Positions 33,891 through 45,725 of a stretch of DNA of 64,000 nucleotides are shown piece by piece. Position 1 is the stretch's first letter. Every line of letters starts with the position of its first letter. Origin of the DNA: Spinacia oleracea (Eukaryota; Streptophyta; Magnoliopsida; Caryophyllales; Amaranthaceae); contig NC_079492.1 of NCBI RefSeq assembly GCF_020520425.1, positions 143,933,861 through 143,997,860 on the forward strand. Direction: 5' to 3'. A model generated the notes under the pieces. That model did no database searches and was not told where the DNA came from. It worked only from the letters and a program-made list of their open reading frames with translations. Position numbers and translations under genes: made by a program.

Positions 33891-36800
33891 ATGGCAACAG
33901 AAGCAATGCAAGATCCAAACAGTGTGTACTTCATACATACATCAGAAAATCCTTATGCAGCAGTGGTGTCTGATAAATTTGATGGAGAAGGTTATGCAGA
34001 GTGGAAGAGGGGCATATTACTAGCTTTTGCAGTCAAGAACAAAGTTCGATTCATTGATGGATCCTTGCCTAAACCAGCTCTCAATCATGCTGATTACCAA
34101 GCTTGGGACAGATGCAACAGCATGGTCATGGCATACTTATTGAGATCTTTAAGTCCTACAATTGCCAAGAGTGTTGTTTTTCTTCCAACAACAAGAGATA
34201 TTTGGAAAGATTTGGAGGAACGTTTTTCAGTTACATTTGGACCACAGTTTTATGGTTTGCAACAAAGTTTGAGTGAAATTTCACAAGGAGATAGCAGCAT
34301 TACTAATTTCTTTACCAAGATTAAGATGATTTGGGATGAATTGAATAGTGCTAAGGCTACACCAGTTTGTATCTGCAGTGGTTGTACTTGTAATGTCAGT
34401 CAAAAGTTTGTGCAAGGAAAAGAAGAAGAAAGATTGATTCAGATGTTAATGAAGCTGCATAAGAAGCACTCTCAAGTGAGAACTAATATTCTAATGATGA
34501 ACCCTTTACCTAGTATTGCAACTGCATACAGGTTGCTTATTCAAGATGAGAAACAACAAAGAATGTCTGAAGATCAAGATGTAAAGCCAATGGTGTTTGC
34601 AGTATCTGATGACAGAAGGAACACTCATTACAATAACAATAACAACAGAGTTTATCAGCCAAAGATGTTGCAAGGTCTTGGTAACAACAGAATTGCAGTC
34701 TCAAACAAAAGAACTGGCAATTCATATTTCTGTAATCACTGTAACATGGCTGGCCATTCTGTTGAAAAATGCTGGAAGCTGCATGGGTATCCACCTGGTC
34801 ACAGGGGAAAAAGATTTGCAGCAGTAATGCAAGGTACTGAGGATACTCCAAGTGATGGGAATGTTACTCACATTTCAGAAGAGCAATACCAACAATTTTT
34901 AACACTCATCAATGGTCAAGAACAGTCTGTTCACTCAGCAAATGTGGCAGGTACTTGTTTAATCACATCTTTTAATACAAGGTGGATCATTGATAGTGGA
35001 GCAACTGATCATATCTGTTCTAAATTGGATTTGTTTCATACATATTCTGAGTTGCAAGGAGATGTTAGGTCTATAACAGTAGCTGATGGAAAGAAAGTTG
35101 AGGTTAAACATGTTTTTAATGTTATGATTGGGAAAAACATTGTGCTTAAGAATGTTCTACATGTACCTAGTTGTCATTTTAACCTTATCTCAACTCATAA
35201 GCTGTGTAGAGATCTGTCTTGTGATATGATTTTCACTCATGACAAGTGTATGATTCAGGAAAATTCTCAGAAAGCTTCAGTGGTTCTTGGTAAGATAGAA
35301 TCAGGGTTGTATGCTGTTGTTGAGGATGATTTGGAGAATAAGAGGCTCAAGAACAGCTCAGTTTCAGAAGTCTTGGTTACAGTCAGTGAAGACATCAAGT
35401 TATGGCACTTAAGGATAGACCATTTACCTTTTGATAAACTTCATTTAGTGAATAAATCCTTGCCTTCTGTTGGCAGAAATTGTGATAGTTTTTGCAAAAT
35501 TTGTCCCAAAGCAAAACAAAGTAGGAAACCATTTCCTGTTAGTCATACTAAGACTTCTCAGTATTTTGAACTTCTTCATATTGATGTTTGGGGACCATTT
35601 AGAGTAAAGACTCATGACAATTGTACATTTTCCCTTACAATTGTAGATGACTATTCAAGGAATACATGGACTTTTTTGATGAAGCATAAATCTGATTCTG
35701 TTGATATTTTGTCTAATTTCTTGACCTTTGCTGATACTCAATATGGTTTGAAAGTAAAGTGTTTTAGATTAGATAATGCTAAAGAACTTTGTGAGGGGAG
35801 AATTTTGTCCTTGTATCATAAATTTGGGATCAAACATCAGAAAAGCTGTACAGATACTCCACAGCAAAATGGAGTAGTTGAAAGGAAGCATAGGCATCTA
35901 TTAGAAACAGCAAGAGCTTTGTTCTTCCAATCTAGACTTCCAATGAGATTTTGGGGAGAATGTTTGCTCACTGCTACTCATCTCATCAATAGAATGCCAC
36001 TAACCAGCATCAACTTTGACATACCTTATGAAAGGTTAAACAACACTCAAGTTCAGTTGGATCACTTGAGGGTTTATGGTTGTCTTGGCTATGTTTCTAC
36101 CATCAAAGCCAATAGGTCTAAGTTTGATCCTAGGTCCATTCCATGTGTTCTAGTTGGTTATCCTCCTGATCAAAAGGGTTATAGGATGCTCAATTTGGAA
36201 ACCGAACAAATTATAGTTTCCAGAGATGTGCACTTTCATGAGAAACACTTACCATTCCACATTTCAGCCACCAAACACACAACCACAAGCCCTATTTTTC
36301 TCCCAATTCACACTCCCTTTGACCTTCAAACTGATTTTGATATCCCTGATGTGTTTGATATACCATCTGAACCAAATACTCCAACTACAGAACAAAATTC
36401 ACCTAGCACAGATTTTGAACTTTCTCAAACAACTAATGAACCTGAAACACATACCACCTCACCTGAACCTACTCCTAATACAAATACAGATTCTGAACCT
36501 GAACCTAATGCATCTAATTCTGCATCCACAGAGCTGTTAGTGCCATCTAGACAGTCTACAAGGTTACACAAACCTCCAACATGGTTGGATGATTATGTAT
36601 GCACAGTTTCTGAACTCAGTTGGTGCAACATTGTTAGTTACAATGATTTTCCAACTTTTCATAAAGTTTTGGCATCTCAAGCTGTTAAAGTTTCTGAACC
36701 TGTCACTTTCAATGAAGCTTCTCAGTCTGCAGAATTGGTTACAGCAATGAACAAAGAAATTGAAGCTCTCACTGCCAACAACACATGGGAAATGTGTATG

Positions 36801-38375
36801 CTTCTAAAAGGCAAAAAGGCAATTGGGTGTAAATGGGTTTACAGGATAAAGATGAAGAAGGATGGTTCTATTGAAAGGCACAAAGCCAGACTTGTGGCTA
36901 AGGGGTTTACACAAAAATATGGGATAGACTATGCAGAAACCTTTTCACCAGTTATCAAAATGGCTACTGTTAGGTGCTTAATTGCTTTGGCAGTCACTAA
37001 AGGTTGGATTGTTCATCAACTAGACATTAATAATGCATTTCTGCATGGTGATCTAACAGAAGAAGTCTATATGAGGGTGCCTGATGGGATTTCTAACCCA
37101 GAAAAACAAGTGTGCAGGTTGAAAAAGTCTCTTTATGGTTTAAAACAAGCAAGTAGACAGTGGTTTGCAAAGCTCACATCTCAACTGCTTCATCTTGGTT
37201 TTGTTCAATCAAAGAATGATTATTCTTTATTCATCAAAACACAAAATCATGAACACACTTTAGTTGCAGTCTATGTTGATGATATTTTGGTTACTGGTCC
37301 TCATCATTCAGAGATTATTGCTCTCAAATCACACTTACACCAGAAATTTAGCATCAAAGATCTAGGTGAATTGAGCTACTTTCTTGGGATTGAAATTTCC
37401 AGAGTTGATAATGGTGTTTTTCTGTCTCAGTCATAGTTTACTAGAGAATTATTGGCAGATTGCAATATGGATGTGTCCAAGCTAGCCAAAACACCACTTC
37501 CTGTCAAACTCAAGCTCACTGCTTTGTTAGATGAACCACATACTGATCCTACTCAGTATAGGTGCTTGGTAGGCAAACTCAATTTCCTCACTCATACCAG
37601 ATCTGATCTCTCCTTTGCAGTACAGACTTTGAGTCAATTCATGCAGTCTCCCAAGGTATCTCATTCCTATGCTTTGAATCATCTGCTTAGGTATGTAGCT
37701 CATACAATTGGTCAAGGGATATGCATTCAGTCTTCTTCTCAATTGGTTTTACAAGATTATTGTGATTCTGATTGGGCTGCATGTCCAGATACTAGAAGAT
37801 CTGTCACTGGTTATCTTATGCTACTTGGTACAAGTCCAATTTCTTGGAAATCTAAAAAGCAAAGCACCATCTCCAGATCATCTTCTGAAGCTGAGTATAG
37901 AGCTATGGCAGCTGCAGCTTCAGAAATTACTTGGTTGGTAAGATTGCTGCAAGAGATGGGTATATCTAATCTAAGTCCAGTTAAGCTTCAGTGTGACAAC
38001 CAGTCTTCCATACACATTGCAAAGAATCCAGTTCACCATGAAAGAACTAAACACATTGAACTGGACTGTCATTTTACAAGGGACAAAGTGCTGGAAGGGT
38101 TGATTGATCTGACTTTTGTTCCTACTTCTAATCAGTTAGCTGATGTGTTAACAAAGGTGCTGTCATACCCTCAACACTCTGATTTATTGTCCAAGCTAGG
38201 TATGCTACCCCCACCTAGCTTGAGGGGGGCTATTGGAGAACATGATCATGGAATACATGATCATGATCAGAAGCAAGACAGCAATCAAGCTGAACAACAA
38301 CTGAAGCAAGACAGCAACACAGTTGAGCAACAACTGAAACACATTCGAGCAAGATCAGTCCAACACAAGAACTAA
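33891..38375 (+). CDS. Copia gag-pol polyprotein with one in-frame stop
   Basis: One frame runs from ATG 33891 to a stop at 38375, broken only by TAG at 37434-37436 (codon 1182). Order: Gag N-terminal domain (about residues 1-230); CCHC zinc knuckle (C-x2-C-x4-H-x4-C, about 281); aspartic protease with DSGATDH (about 367); pre-integrase zinc region; integrase with Asp in HIDVWG, Asp in RLDNAKE and Glu in NGVVERKHRH; a Pro/Thr-rich spacer; reverse transcriptase with YVDDIL (about 1128); then RNase H with DSDWA, SSEAEYRAMA and CDNQSS. The stop falls after FLSQS, between RT core and RNase H, where related elements usually have Lys, so it looks like an AAG to TAG change. Without readthrough, RNase H is lost. 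The final 48 codons run into the right LTR. Confidence 0.9.
38222..38230 (+). promoter_or_regulatory. Polypurine tract
   Basis: GAGGGGGGC sits directly before the right LTR, where plus-strand synthesis is primed. It also lies inside the gag-pol frame, coding for part of LRGA. Confidence 0.8.
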
Positions 38376-38671
38376 ACTGATCACTGCACTACTGACTTGT
38401 TTGCTGACACTAGAAGACCACAATGCACAGATTGGTGATGTGGCACTGCAGCACACAGATTGATGACATGGCTAAGGTTGTTACATGATGTAATAGTTAG
38501 TTATAACTAACTCTCTTAGGTGTGTTTGTTTAGGTTTGTAAAACTAGCACACTAGTATAAAAACAGTTGTGCTTTGCTTCTGTTAAGTTACAAGAATCAT
38601 TCTCGATTCTTAGTTAATAAAATTCTCTTCCCTTTCTCTCAATTTGTAGTTCTAAATATAGAACTTCTTCA
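38231..38671 (+). repeat. Right LTR of the copia element
   Basis: It matches the left LTR almost throughout, with an extra 15-bp ATGATCATG-containing duplication near its start. It contains the last 145 bases of the gag-pol reading frame. Confidence 0.88.
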
Positions 38672-38867
38672 CTCTTTGATTGTGAGGGTATTAAATTGGG
38701 ATACATGTACAAAACTCTTAATTGAATTGGGATACATGTATCATAGTCGGTTCATCATCTTACCATAAAACTGTCGCACAACAAAAATAATATTAATAAA
38801 AAGTAACACAACAAATACGTTAAAGTGAAAAATGTGCTAATTAGCTGACACCAAATCTGTGAAAATT

Positions 38868-38990
38868 ATTGCGTGCACCCTGGTGCACCATACACCTAAT
38901 GGTATTTTTATATTCATTGTTGCTCCCTTTCAAATTTGTTCCTCGCATATAAAGGGAAAATGAAAGAGGGTGCACGGTGCACCCGATCGG
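38868..38990. repeat. Small inverted repeat (MITE-like)
   Basis: CGTGCACCCTGGTGCACC on the left is roughly complementary to GGTGCACGGTGCACCC on the right, with a loop of about 80 bp. A similar GTGCAC-rich pair occurs near 1670-1710. No target duplication was seen. Confidence 0.4.
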
Positions 38991-40247
38991 CGATCGCGTA
39001 TAATATAGACTAGCCAGCCTAAACATATTGCTCTCAACATTATTAATTAAATATTAACCTAGTCGAGACCACTAACACATCGATCAATACTATAGGACAC
39101 AATTGAAGTATCATTGTACTACTCAATGGTATCATTTTACATTTTTACTCCTTAATGGTTGCTTAACATATAAACTCCATATAATTTATAGTCAATAGTA
39201 ACTTAAGAACTAAGAAGTGGTGTGAATGGTTAAAAGTAGTTCTCAAAGCTGAAACCAAAGGCAGTTAGCCACAATGTAGACACTGAAAAAGGAAAAGTGT
39301 CTATAATTTAAGGAAACAGGGCTAGAAAGTATGAATCATATATCCACTCTTGGAAAGCAAATGAGAACTCATTTTCAGTCCTTTTATTTTTTTTGGATAT
39401 GAGATCTGAACACTGTATTGTAATAATCGGTGCCAAGAAGTCAAAATGTGAATGAATAAAACTTATAAAAGTTGTATAGACAACTTGAATTAAACATTCT
39501 AGGGAATTTAATTACTTGTAGTTTTTCCCGTATTTGTTTAGTCCTCGTTGTTATCTGGGTTGTCCGTTTACAATGTAGAATGTCAACATTTTTTATTTAA
39601 TTCGAATTTGAGTTTTATGATATGTTTAGTGTTAATAGGTCAATGACTCATCATACATTTCGCAATTTCTAGGCTTTTAACTTGTTCTAGTTTTTTCTTT
39701 TTCTATTAGAAATGTTTTTTTTATCAAGGTAATGTGTCCAAGATGAATAAAATAAGTTGAGATTCTAAGTACAAAACCTATTTTTATAAGAGGGTTTTTA
39801 AAGATATATATCTTGAGTTGTTGCCTACCAAATATCATAGTCACCTATCACAAATTACCTAAATGAATCAATGATGTCTTGCTCTATGGGTTACTCGGTT
39901 AGGTCTCATGTACGAATCCTTGCTCCCACCTCATTAGCAACCAAAAAAAAAGTTACCTAATATATGATAAAATGCAAAGTATGCGTTTTAAGGCTTGTTC
40001 CACATTGGTAGAAATGAAAATGACGAGTTTCAAGTCTACTATTAATGGAAATAAGTTTGTCCCACATTGAAAAAAAGGGAGTTTTTCCCTTGTTTAAATA
40101 CGTACAAGTATAGTATATACTTTGAAATACTTCCCCTAGTGATTTGTCACATGATTTCTGAAAAGGGTTGCTCGTTAGTCGTTAGCTCTTCTTCTCCTAG
40201 GCTGGTGTTGTTCCCTTAGGACAAGCTCGTACCCTTCTTGATGTTAA
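38991..40247. other. Gene-free DNA with a possible short tRNA-like SINE relic
   Basis: No gene is supported. At 39870-39950 a sequence with GGGTTACTCGGTTAGG and GTACGAATCC, ending in an A-run, resembles A- and B-boxes of a short SINE. It is too degraded to be sure. Confidence 0.35.
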
Positions 40248-40290
40248 CTAGCTTTTGAGCCCGTTCAATGAACGGACAATTATATAGTGG
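40248..40290 (-). mobile_element. Helitron 3' end (minus orientation)
   Basis: Minus strand: GTCCGTTCATTGAACGGGC (hairpin), then TCAAAAGCTAG, then host T. This is the standard Helitron terminus (GC hairpin about 10 nt before CTAG). A matching 5' TC end to the right was not found. Confidence 0.5.
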
Positions 40291-40490
40291 TTGTTAAGCC
40301 GTCTTTTTAAAATGCTAATTTTATCGAAGGCTTGCATTTTTAGTGGGAATATATGAATTAAATTGTGAATTGATGTTTAATGAGGAAGATGAAGTGAAAT
40401 AGATGTTGAAGCTGTAAAATATTTCGTATTACAAACAACAAAATGAAAAAAATGAAAAAAAAAAACAAATTTATGGATGAAAGATATATG

Positions 40491-40586
40491 AGGGTGACAT
40501 GTGTCAACTAATCATATATAGTAGGGTGATACGTGTCAACTAATCATATATGGTAGGGTGACACGTGTCAACTAATCATATATGGT
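40491..40586. repeat. Three 32-bp tandem repeats
   Basis: Units start at 40491, 40523 and 40555. Each reads AGGGTGACACGTGTCAACTA or a one-base variant followed by ATCATATATGGT. Each unit holds a palindromic GACACGTGTC (imperfect in the first two). Confidence 0.85.
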
Positions 40587-40863
40587 TATCCCTTATAAAT
40601 TTTACTTGGTTAGCTATTGTTTTTCTTTAACTTATCGGACCATGTTTTATTTGAAAAGTGTGTACATATTTTTCCTAAGTGAAAATAACAGAAAGATAAC
40701 CTTGTATACTTCCTTCGTTCCGGAAATATCGCACCATGGTTGACTTTTACTCCTCTAACCATTACTTTAACTATTAATATCTCAAATCGTATGTGTTAAG
40801 AATCAAACACAACTTAGTTAAGTCGACAAGAATACGAAACAGACTTTGAGTCAAATATAAGTC

Positions 40864-41149
40864 TTGTTTGGTTTATATGTTGTTTCCTAATTTACGTAGA
40901 ATTGTAATTAGGAAACTAATAGTATATTGGTATGTAACAATCTCTAGAATTATGTAGACTTGGCGAGCAAAAATAATTCCAGTAGATGTAGGTTTATAGT
41001 TTAGCGTATAAAAGGGGGTTAGGCCTAGCTAGAAAATAAGAGGGAAAAATACATTGGTGAGAGGTCATCAATTGTGGGGTTATTGTATTATTTTGCAGTA
41101 ACTTAATAATACGATAAAATTTGAGGGGAGGAAATCTAAATTTCCTCAC
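40864..41149 (+). repeat. Possible degraded solo LTR
   Basis: It starts TGTTTGGTTTATATG and ends TTCCTCACA. It contains a TATAAAAGGGGG box followed by a leader-like stretch, as in copia LTRs. No target duplication is visible, so this is a weak call. Confidence 0.3.
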
Positions 41150-41169
41150 AAACACTTGTGTCTTTTATA

Positions 41170-41228
41170 AAAAAAAAATGGCTAAATAATTTTAGAAAAT
41201 CCGTGCATTCACGGGACCTAATCTTGTT
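41170..41228 (+). mobile_element. Possible Helitron 3' end, mutated
   Basis: The hairpin CCGTGCATTCACGG is followed about 10 nt later by CTTG and then T. This fits a Helitron terminus with CTAG mutated. No 5' end was found. Confidence 0.35.
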
Positions 41229-42369
41229 AACTATAAATAACAAGTATTTTTAGTGCGTATAATGTAATTGATAGTGACTAGAACTTGATAAGAATAGCAA
41301 TTAGCAAAGAACCTAACTGTTTGTGTTATGGACATGATCCTCCCTTTGATTTTAAGTTAAGATAAGAGAAACCCAAGAGAATAAAACGCACCCATAAATC
41401 CATAATCTAATGTCTTATTATGAATATAGTGGCCAAATGAACTTATACAAATGGTTAAAGCTAGATTTGAAATTTGAACTATTAATTCAAAAGCTCAAGT
41501 TAGATCCGGGTCGAGTTTGATGTATGATTAAAGGGTGAGCTGTGATAATTAATGTAGACACTAAAATATGAAATTTGGATTTGCCAAAGACATGAACACG
41601 GAAATAGCAGTCAGGAATCATTTCAATGAAACTTGAAATCATTTCTTCGAACTTTCTATAAATAATTTTAATTTATAAATGAAAAACCTGTAATTCAGAT
41701 TTCGAATTAATGTCCGGAAAATAAATAATTTAGGGGAGCAGCATCATGGAAATAGCCTAATTAAATTTTGTATAAGCTGGCACTGGCAATGTCAGAAAAT
41801 AATAACCCACACAAATTGCAAAATTTGACAACCAATATTAGGCAATTTCAAATTATAGGTTAATAATTAGGGAGTATAAGTCAATTTCAAAAACACCAGG
41901 ACATCCGGTGACGGCGCAAGTGAAAATGCGCTGCCGTGGACGTTACATTACTGTCGTTTGCCGGTCATTACGGAGTTTTGCCTCTTTTTGACTTGTTTGA
42001 CGTCCCCGTTTCCTGCTGTCTTTCCGGTTTTTTTTTTCAAAAAATACAAATAAATTGCTGCTTGAAGCGTGGGGTTTACTATTTTATTGAAATCATATGC
42101 AAAATAATTATGGACTATGGCGGTTGATTATTTGAATTTTACATCTGAGCATTGAAAGGATCTAAAAACAAGTTTGAGCTGGATCATTTTAACAGATTCA
42201 TTTTGAACAATTTAATCATGTTTTGGTTTGGCAAACTCAACAATTTTTGTAGCAGGATGGGGTGAATTTTCTTCCCTATTGAGGGAGCTCCGCCCAGTCA
42301 ATCTCCATGATTGGTGAGAAAAACATATTAAGGGGTAATTTCGCAAATAAATTGTCAAAATATACAATC
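41229..42369. other. Gene-free DNA
   Basis: No supportable gene, RNA or element end. The ORF at 41936-42127 has no recognisable domain. Confidence 0.4.
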
Positions 42370-42640
42370 TACATACTCTTTCCGTTCTTAAATATTACTC
42401 CGTAGTCATGTTTTGACTTATCAACTCGTTTCAACTCAATATTTAAACATAAATATCTCGAAATACGTTTGTTAGAAAAATATAAAAAAAAATTGATATT
42501 GTTAAACTACACATTAAGACGAACAAAATAATATCTCACATGAATATGTTTTGAAATACGTATTGAAAAAAAGTGAGAAGATTTTTTCAATTGTAAATAG
42601 TGTACAAATTCCAAAATGGACTAATATTTAAGAACATAAT
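42370..42640. repeat. Degenerate Stowaway-like MITE
   Basis: It starts TACTCTTTCCGTTCTTAAAT and ends ATTTAAGAACATAATA. These are partly inverted ends of the Stowaway type with several mutations. Confidence 0.45.
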
Positions 42641-45082
42641 ATACAATCTCTTTTTATATTAAAATAGTTTTATTTGATTTTTTTTTTATTAAAGTATCAA
42701 ATAGATTTTACATTGTAATTCTTATATTGTATATTTGTTCATTATAATTACGATAATGCCACTTGATATGTCAATCAAGGATATTGTTTTGAAATTTCTT
42801 CTATTGAGGTATAACTAACTTTGAGTTAGTTACAGGGTGATGTACCATAAAAATGTGTATAGAGTAAATAAATTATCGAACAAGTTTGAATCAGTCTCAA
42901 ATATTTGTTTCAATTGATGTTTGAGGTCATTTGAGATGTCGATATTTTAGAGGCTCAACATCAAAACTACGTTGTAACAAACAACCAACGTTTCCAAATA
43001 CTTCATAGATAATTAAGATAAGGACTTTGTTCTGGAAGTGCTACTAGACAACTCGTATAATGTCAGTTAATTTGCAACAACGAAGTTTTGCTAATTATTC
43101 TACATATCCGGTAAAACCTCTTCAAAGCTCTAAAATATTATGGTTTTGGATAAATAGCATAGTTACGGTAATACCCATGTTTTATTTGAGTGTGGTGGTA
43201 TGGGAGAGGTCAAAATTTAAAAACAAGTACTATAGTTTGAGGTATAAGTTGAAATGTTCACTACTCCATATTTACCTCAATAAAAGTTTATCAATTTGGA
43301 CAATCTCCCTCCAAAATTTGGAGGTAAGAGTACAAACTTTTGATAATTGGTTAATTATTTTAGAGGAAATTGGTTGTGAACCTTTTTTAATTCTTTATCA
43401 GCTTGTGGAAACCTTTTTGCTGAATAAAGAATAAAAAAAAAAAAAGCAAAAAGGTAAATTAAGAGAAAACTAAAAATAAAATAAAATCAGATATTAGGAG
43501 GATGGCCGTTGATTGCGGTTAGGAATAAAGCGCCAAACTGACGTTGAGGCTCTGTCCTTTTTGACCACGTCTACGGTCTACCTCTCTCTCTATGTACTCT
43601 TTGGCTTATTTCTTAATCTTCGGAATTCCCCATCATTTTCAACTTATTTACCAAACTATACCACGCACATATTTTATGTTTAATATTTAATATTTTTGGG
43701 TCTAATTTTTGTTTAAACTTAAATACACTTGTACATTTGTATCACAGAACACGGGCGGGTCAATCCGATCAGTATAAACAGGTTAAGTCTTTTGGGATTG
43801 AGTTAGGAGCGAGGTTAAATGATCATTACCTCATAACGTTCTACAGGAGATTGAATCTTCGACCTTAAATTCTTTATGATAAAAAGTTTGACAAAACATA
43901 ATACATTCACCAATTACTTGTCTAATTTCCCTTCTTTTTTGTCCATCAAATATGAGAAAATAATTAAAATTCATATTACGTATATTTATTATATAAATAT
44001 ATGTAAAGTTGGTTGAGTAAGTTTCAATTTGTTACAACTTTATACATATTCATATGTATAAGAAATCGGGTGTTTAACTCATGACTATTGCATGAAAAAT
44101 ACACATTTTGTTATGTATTTGACCCGCTCATGCAATTCCAAACATACTATTGGGTATATTGGGCGGGTAGTGGGTTTTCCTTTTGTATATAGGCATATAG
44201 CTAATAGGGTACTCTTTAAATAGGAAAATCGGACAATCATTTAAAGACGTAGAGTAATAATATGTCATTATGTCATGTTGCCATTAGTTAAACAAGTAGC
44301 AATAAAAGTCATAAAAAGAGTAAAATGGAGTAGTTAAAAGTTTATGTAATTTGTTAATAAATTAGGACAGTTTATAAAAACATACTTCGTATTTAATAGA
44401 AAATACTCCATATTATTTTTCGTTGTCGATTTGGCAAGAAAAACAACAAATGAAAATGAAGGACACTGTCGGTGGTACATAAATTAGGAAGTTAAGTGAA
44501 TAATAATGGAAATAATGAAAGATTGAGTGATATGATTGTAGTATAATTTGTCGGGCTGTCGGGTATTCGAATCCAAATATATTTTCAGGTCAAAATAATG
44601 TGATACTTTGCTCAGTGAAAGATCAGGTGTGATCAGAGTGTCAAGATACCAAAGCGAGCCAAAAGCTTTCTGTATTTTTAATGGTTGATTCTTAACTTAT
44701 GTTAGTGTCTTCATGGAAAATTAAATTTATGGAAGGCATGTGGTATTTGTTGGAAATACTCGTATTATGTTAGACCACACCAAGCCCTTGATTCCCACAT
44801 CATAACATGAATTTTAGTCCGCCGCAAGGTCATTTGTTTTAACACTTAGATTTGGTTTTATTCGAATTTATTTTGTCTAAACTTATGTCATCTAAAATAA
44901 TTATTAACTCTTTTTTTTTTGACGGGTAATAATAACTTATTTGAGCTTATTTTCTTTGAAAAAACTTATTTTTGCATAATTTATCTTAATTGAACTTATT
45001 TTGTCTAAAATAAGTCACACATAACAGAACCTTAGGGGTGCTCTCTTTACCTCGAAGAAAAATAAGTTATACTTCATATCAA
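42641..45082. other. AT-rich gene-free DNA
   Basis: The 124-codon ORF at 43060-43434 has no domain, no coding-like composition and no splice context, so I do not call it. About 44850-45035 holds a degraded TTATCTGAACTTA-type repeat like 31050-31245. Confidence 0.4.
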
Positions 45083-45725
45083 GGGAGTGTTTGGTTTGTT
45101 GTAAAACGTTTATATGGAAAATGACTTTTCCTGTTTGCAACTTTGCAATCATTTTCCATTGTTTGGTATGGCAAGGGATGCAAACACAATTTTCTAATAA
45201 CTCTTTTAGGGGGCGTTTGGTTCAGAAACTCGTATGGGATTGGAATCAAGAATGATAACAAGGTGTTATGGGTTTGGAACTTGATTCTTAATACCATGTG
45301 TTTGGTACAATTTGGGAATGAGTTTTTTTCTCTTTTGTTTGATACCTAGAGTAAAGGTATGACCGTATTAGTCATACACACCTTCTGGCCCCCCCTATTT
45401 TTCTAAACCTCATACCTTGGGGGTTTAAGGTATGAGTTTAAAAATTTTAGCCAAACACATTAAACCATCGAAAACTCATATCTCATACTTAGAATCCGCG
45501 AACCAAACACCCCCTTAAGGGTGTAAAACATTTTCCATATGAAAGGAAGGGAAACCACATTTTCACTTTCCCTCCTTACTTTCCTCTTCTCTCTTTATCA
45601 ATCTCGAACCATCTACTCCCATTTTCCTTTTTCCTATATTTTTTTTGTAAGGAACCAAACAAAGGGGGAAAAGTTTGGAATTGTATTTTTGCTTGACAAA
45701 TATTTTCCATAACCCGAAATGGAGC
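45083..45725. repeat. Tourist-like MITE, copy 3, split by a nested MITE
   Basis: The outer ends GGGAGTGTTTGGTTTG and CCCGAAATGGAGC followed by TTA correspond, with mutations, to the ends at 852 and 1199. Parts on both sides of 45209-45514 line up with the continuous copy at 852-1199 (for example AAGGAAGGGAAACCAC at 45541 and 995). This shows that the inner piece is an insertion. Confidence 0.7.
45209..45514. repeat. Second Tourist-like MITE nested inside the first
   Basis: The ends GGGGGCGTTTGGTTC and its inverse GAACCAAACACCCCC are near-perfect inverted repeats. The flanks are a perfect TTA duplication (45206-45208 and 45515-45517). It is a different family from the outer element. Confidence 0.85.

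Larger units (their letters stand above)
33274..38671 (+). mobile_element. Ty1/copia LTR retrotransposon, nearly complete (5.4 kb)
   Basis: It has two LTRs (33274-33702 and 38231-38671), a primer-binding site for initiator Met tRNA directly after the left LTR, one gag-pol frame, and a purine-rich tract before the right LTR. Flanks CACTT (33269-33273) and CTCTT (38672-38676) may be a 5-bp target duplication with one mismatch. The LTRs start TATTGGAG rather than TG and end CA. They differ by roughly nine substitutions plus small indels, so insertion is recent. The gag-pol frame holds one stop codon. Confidence 0.92.

Noticed and set aside
34537..34851. Minus-strand ORF in the copia gag
   Set aside because: It is a shadow of the gag-pol frame on the other strand.
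43060..43434. 124-codon ORF
   Set aside because: Its translation is low-complexity hydrophobic and Asn/Leu-rich, with no recognisable domain or supporting context in AT-rich DNA.
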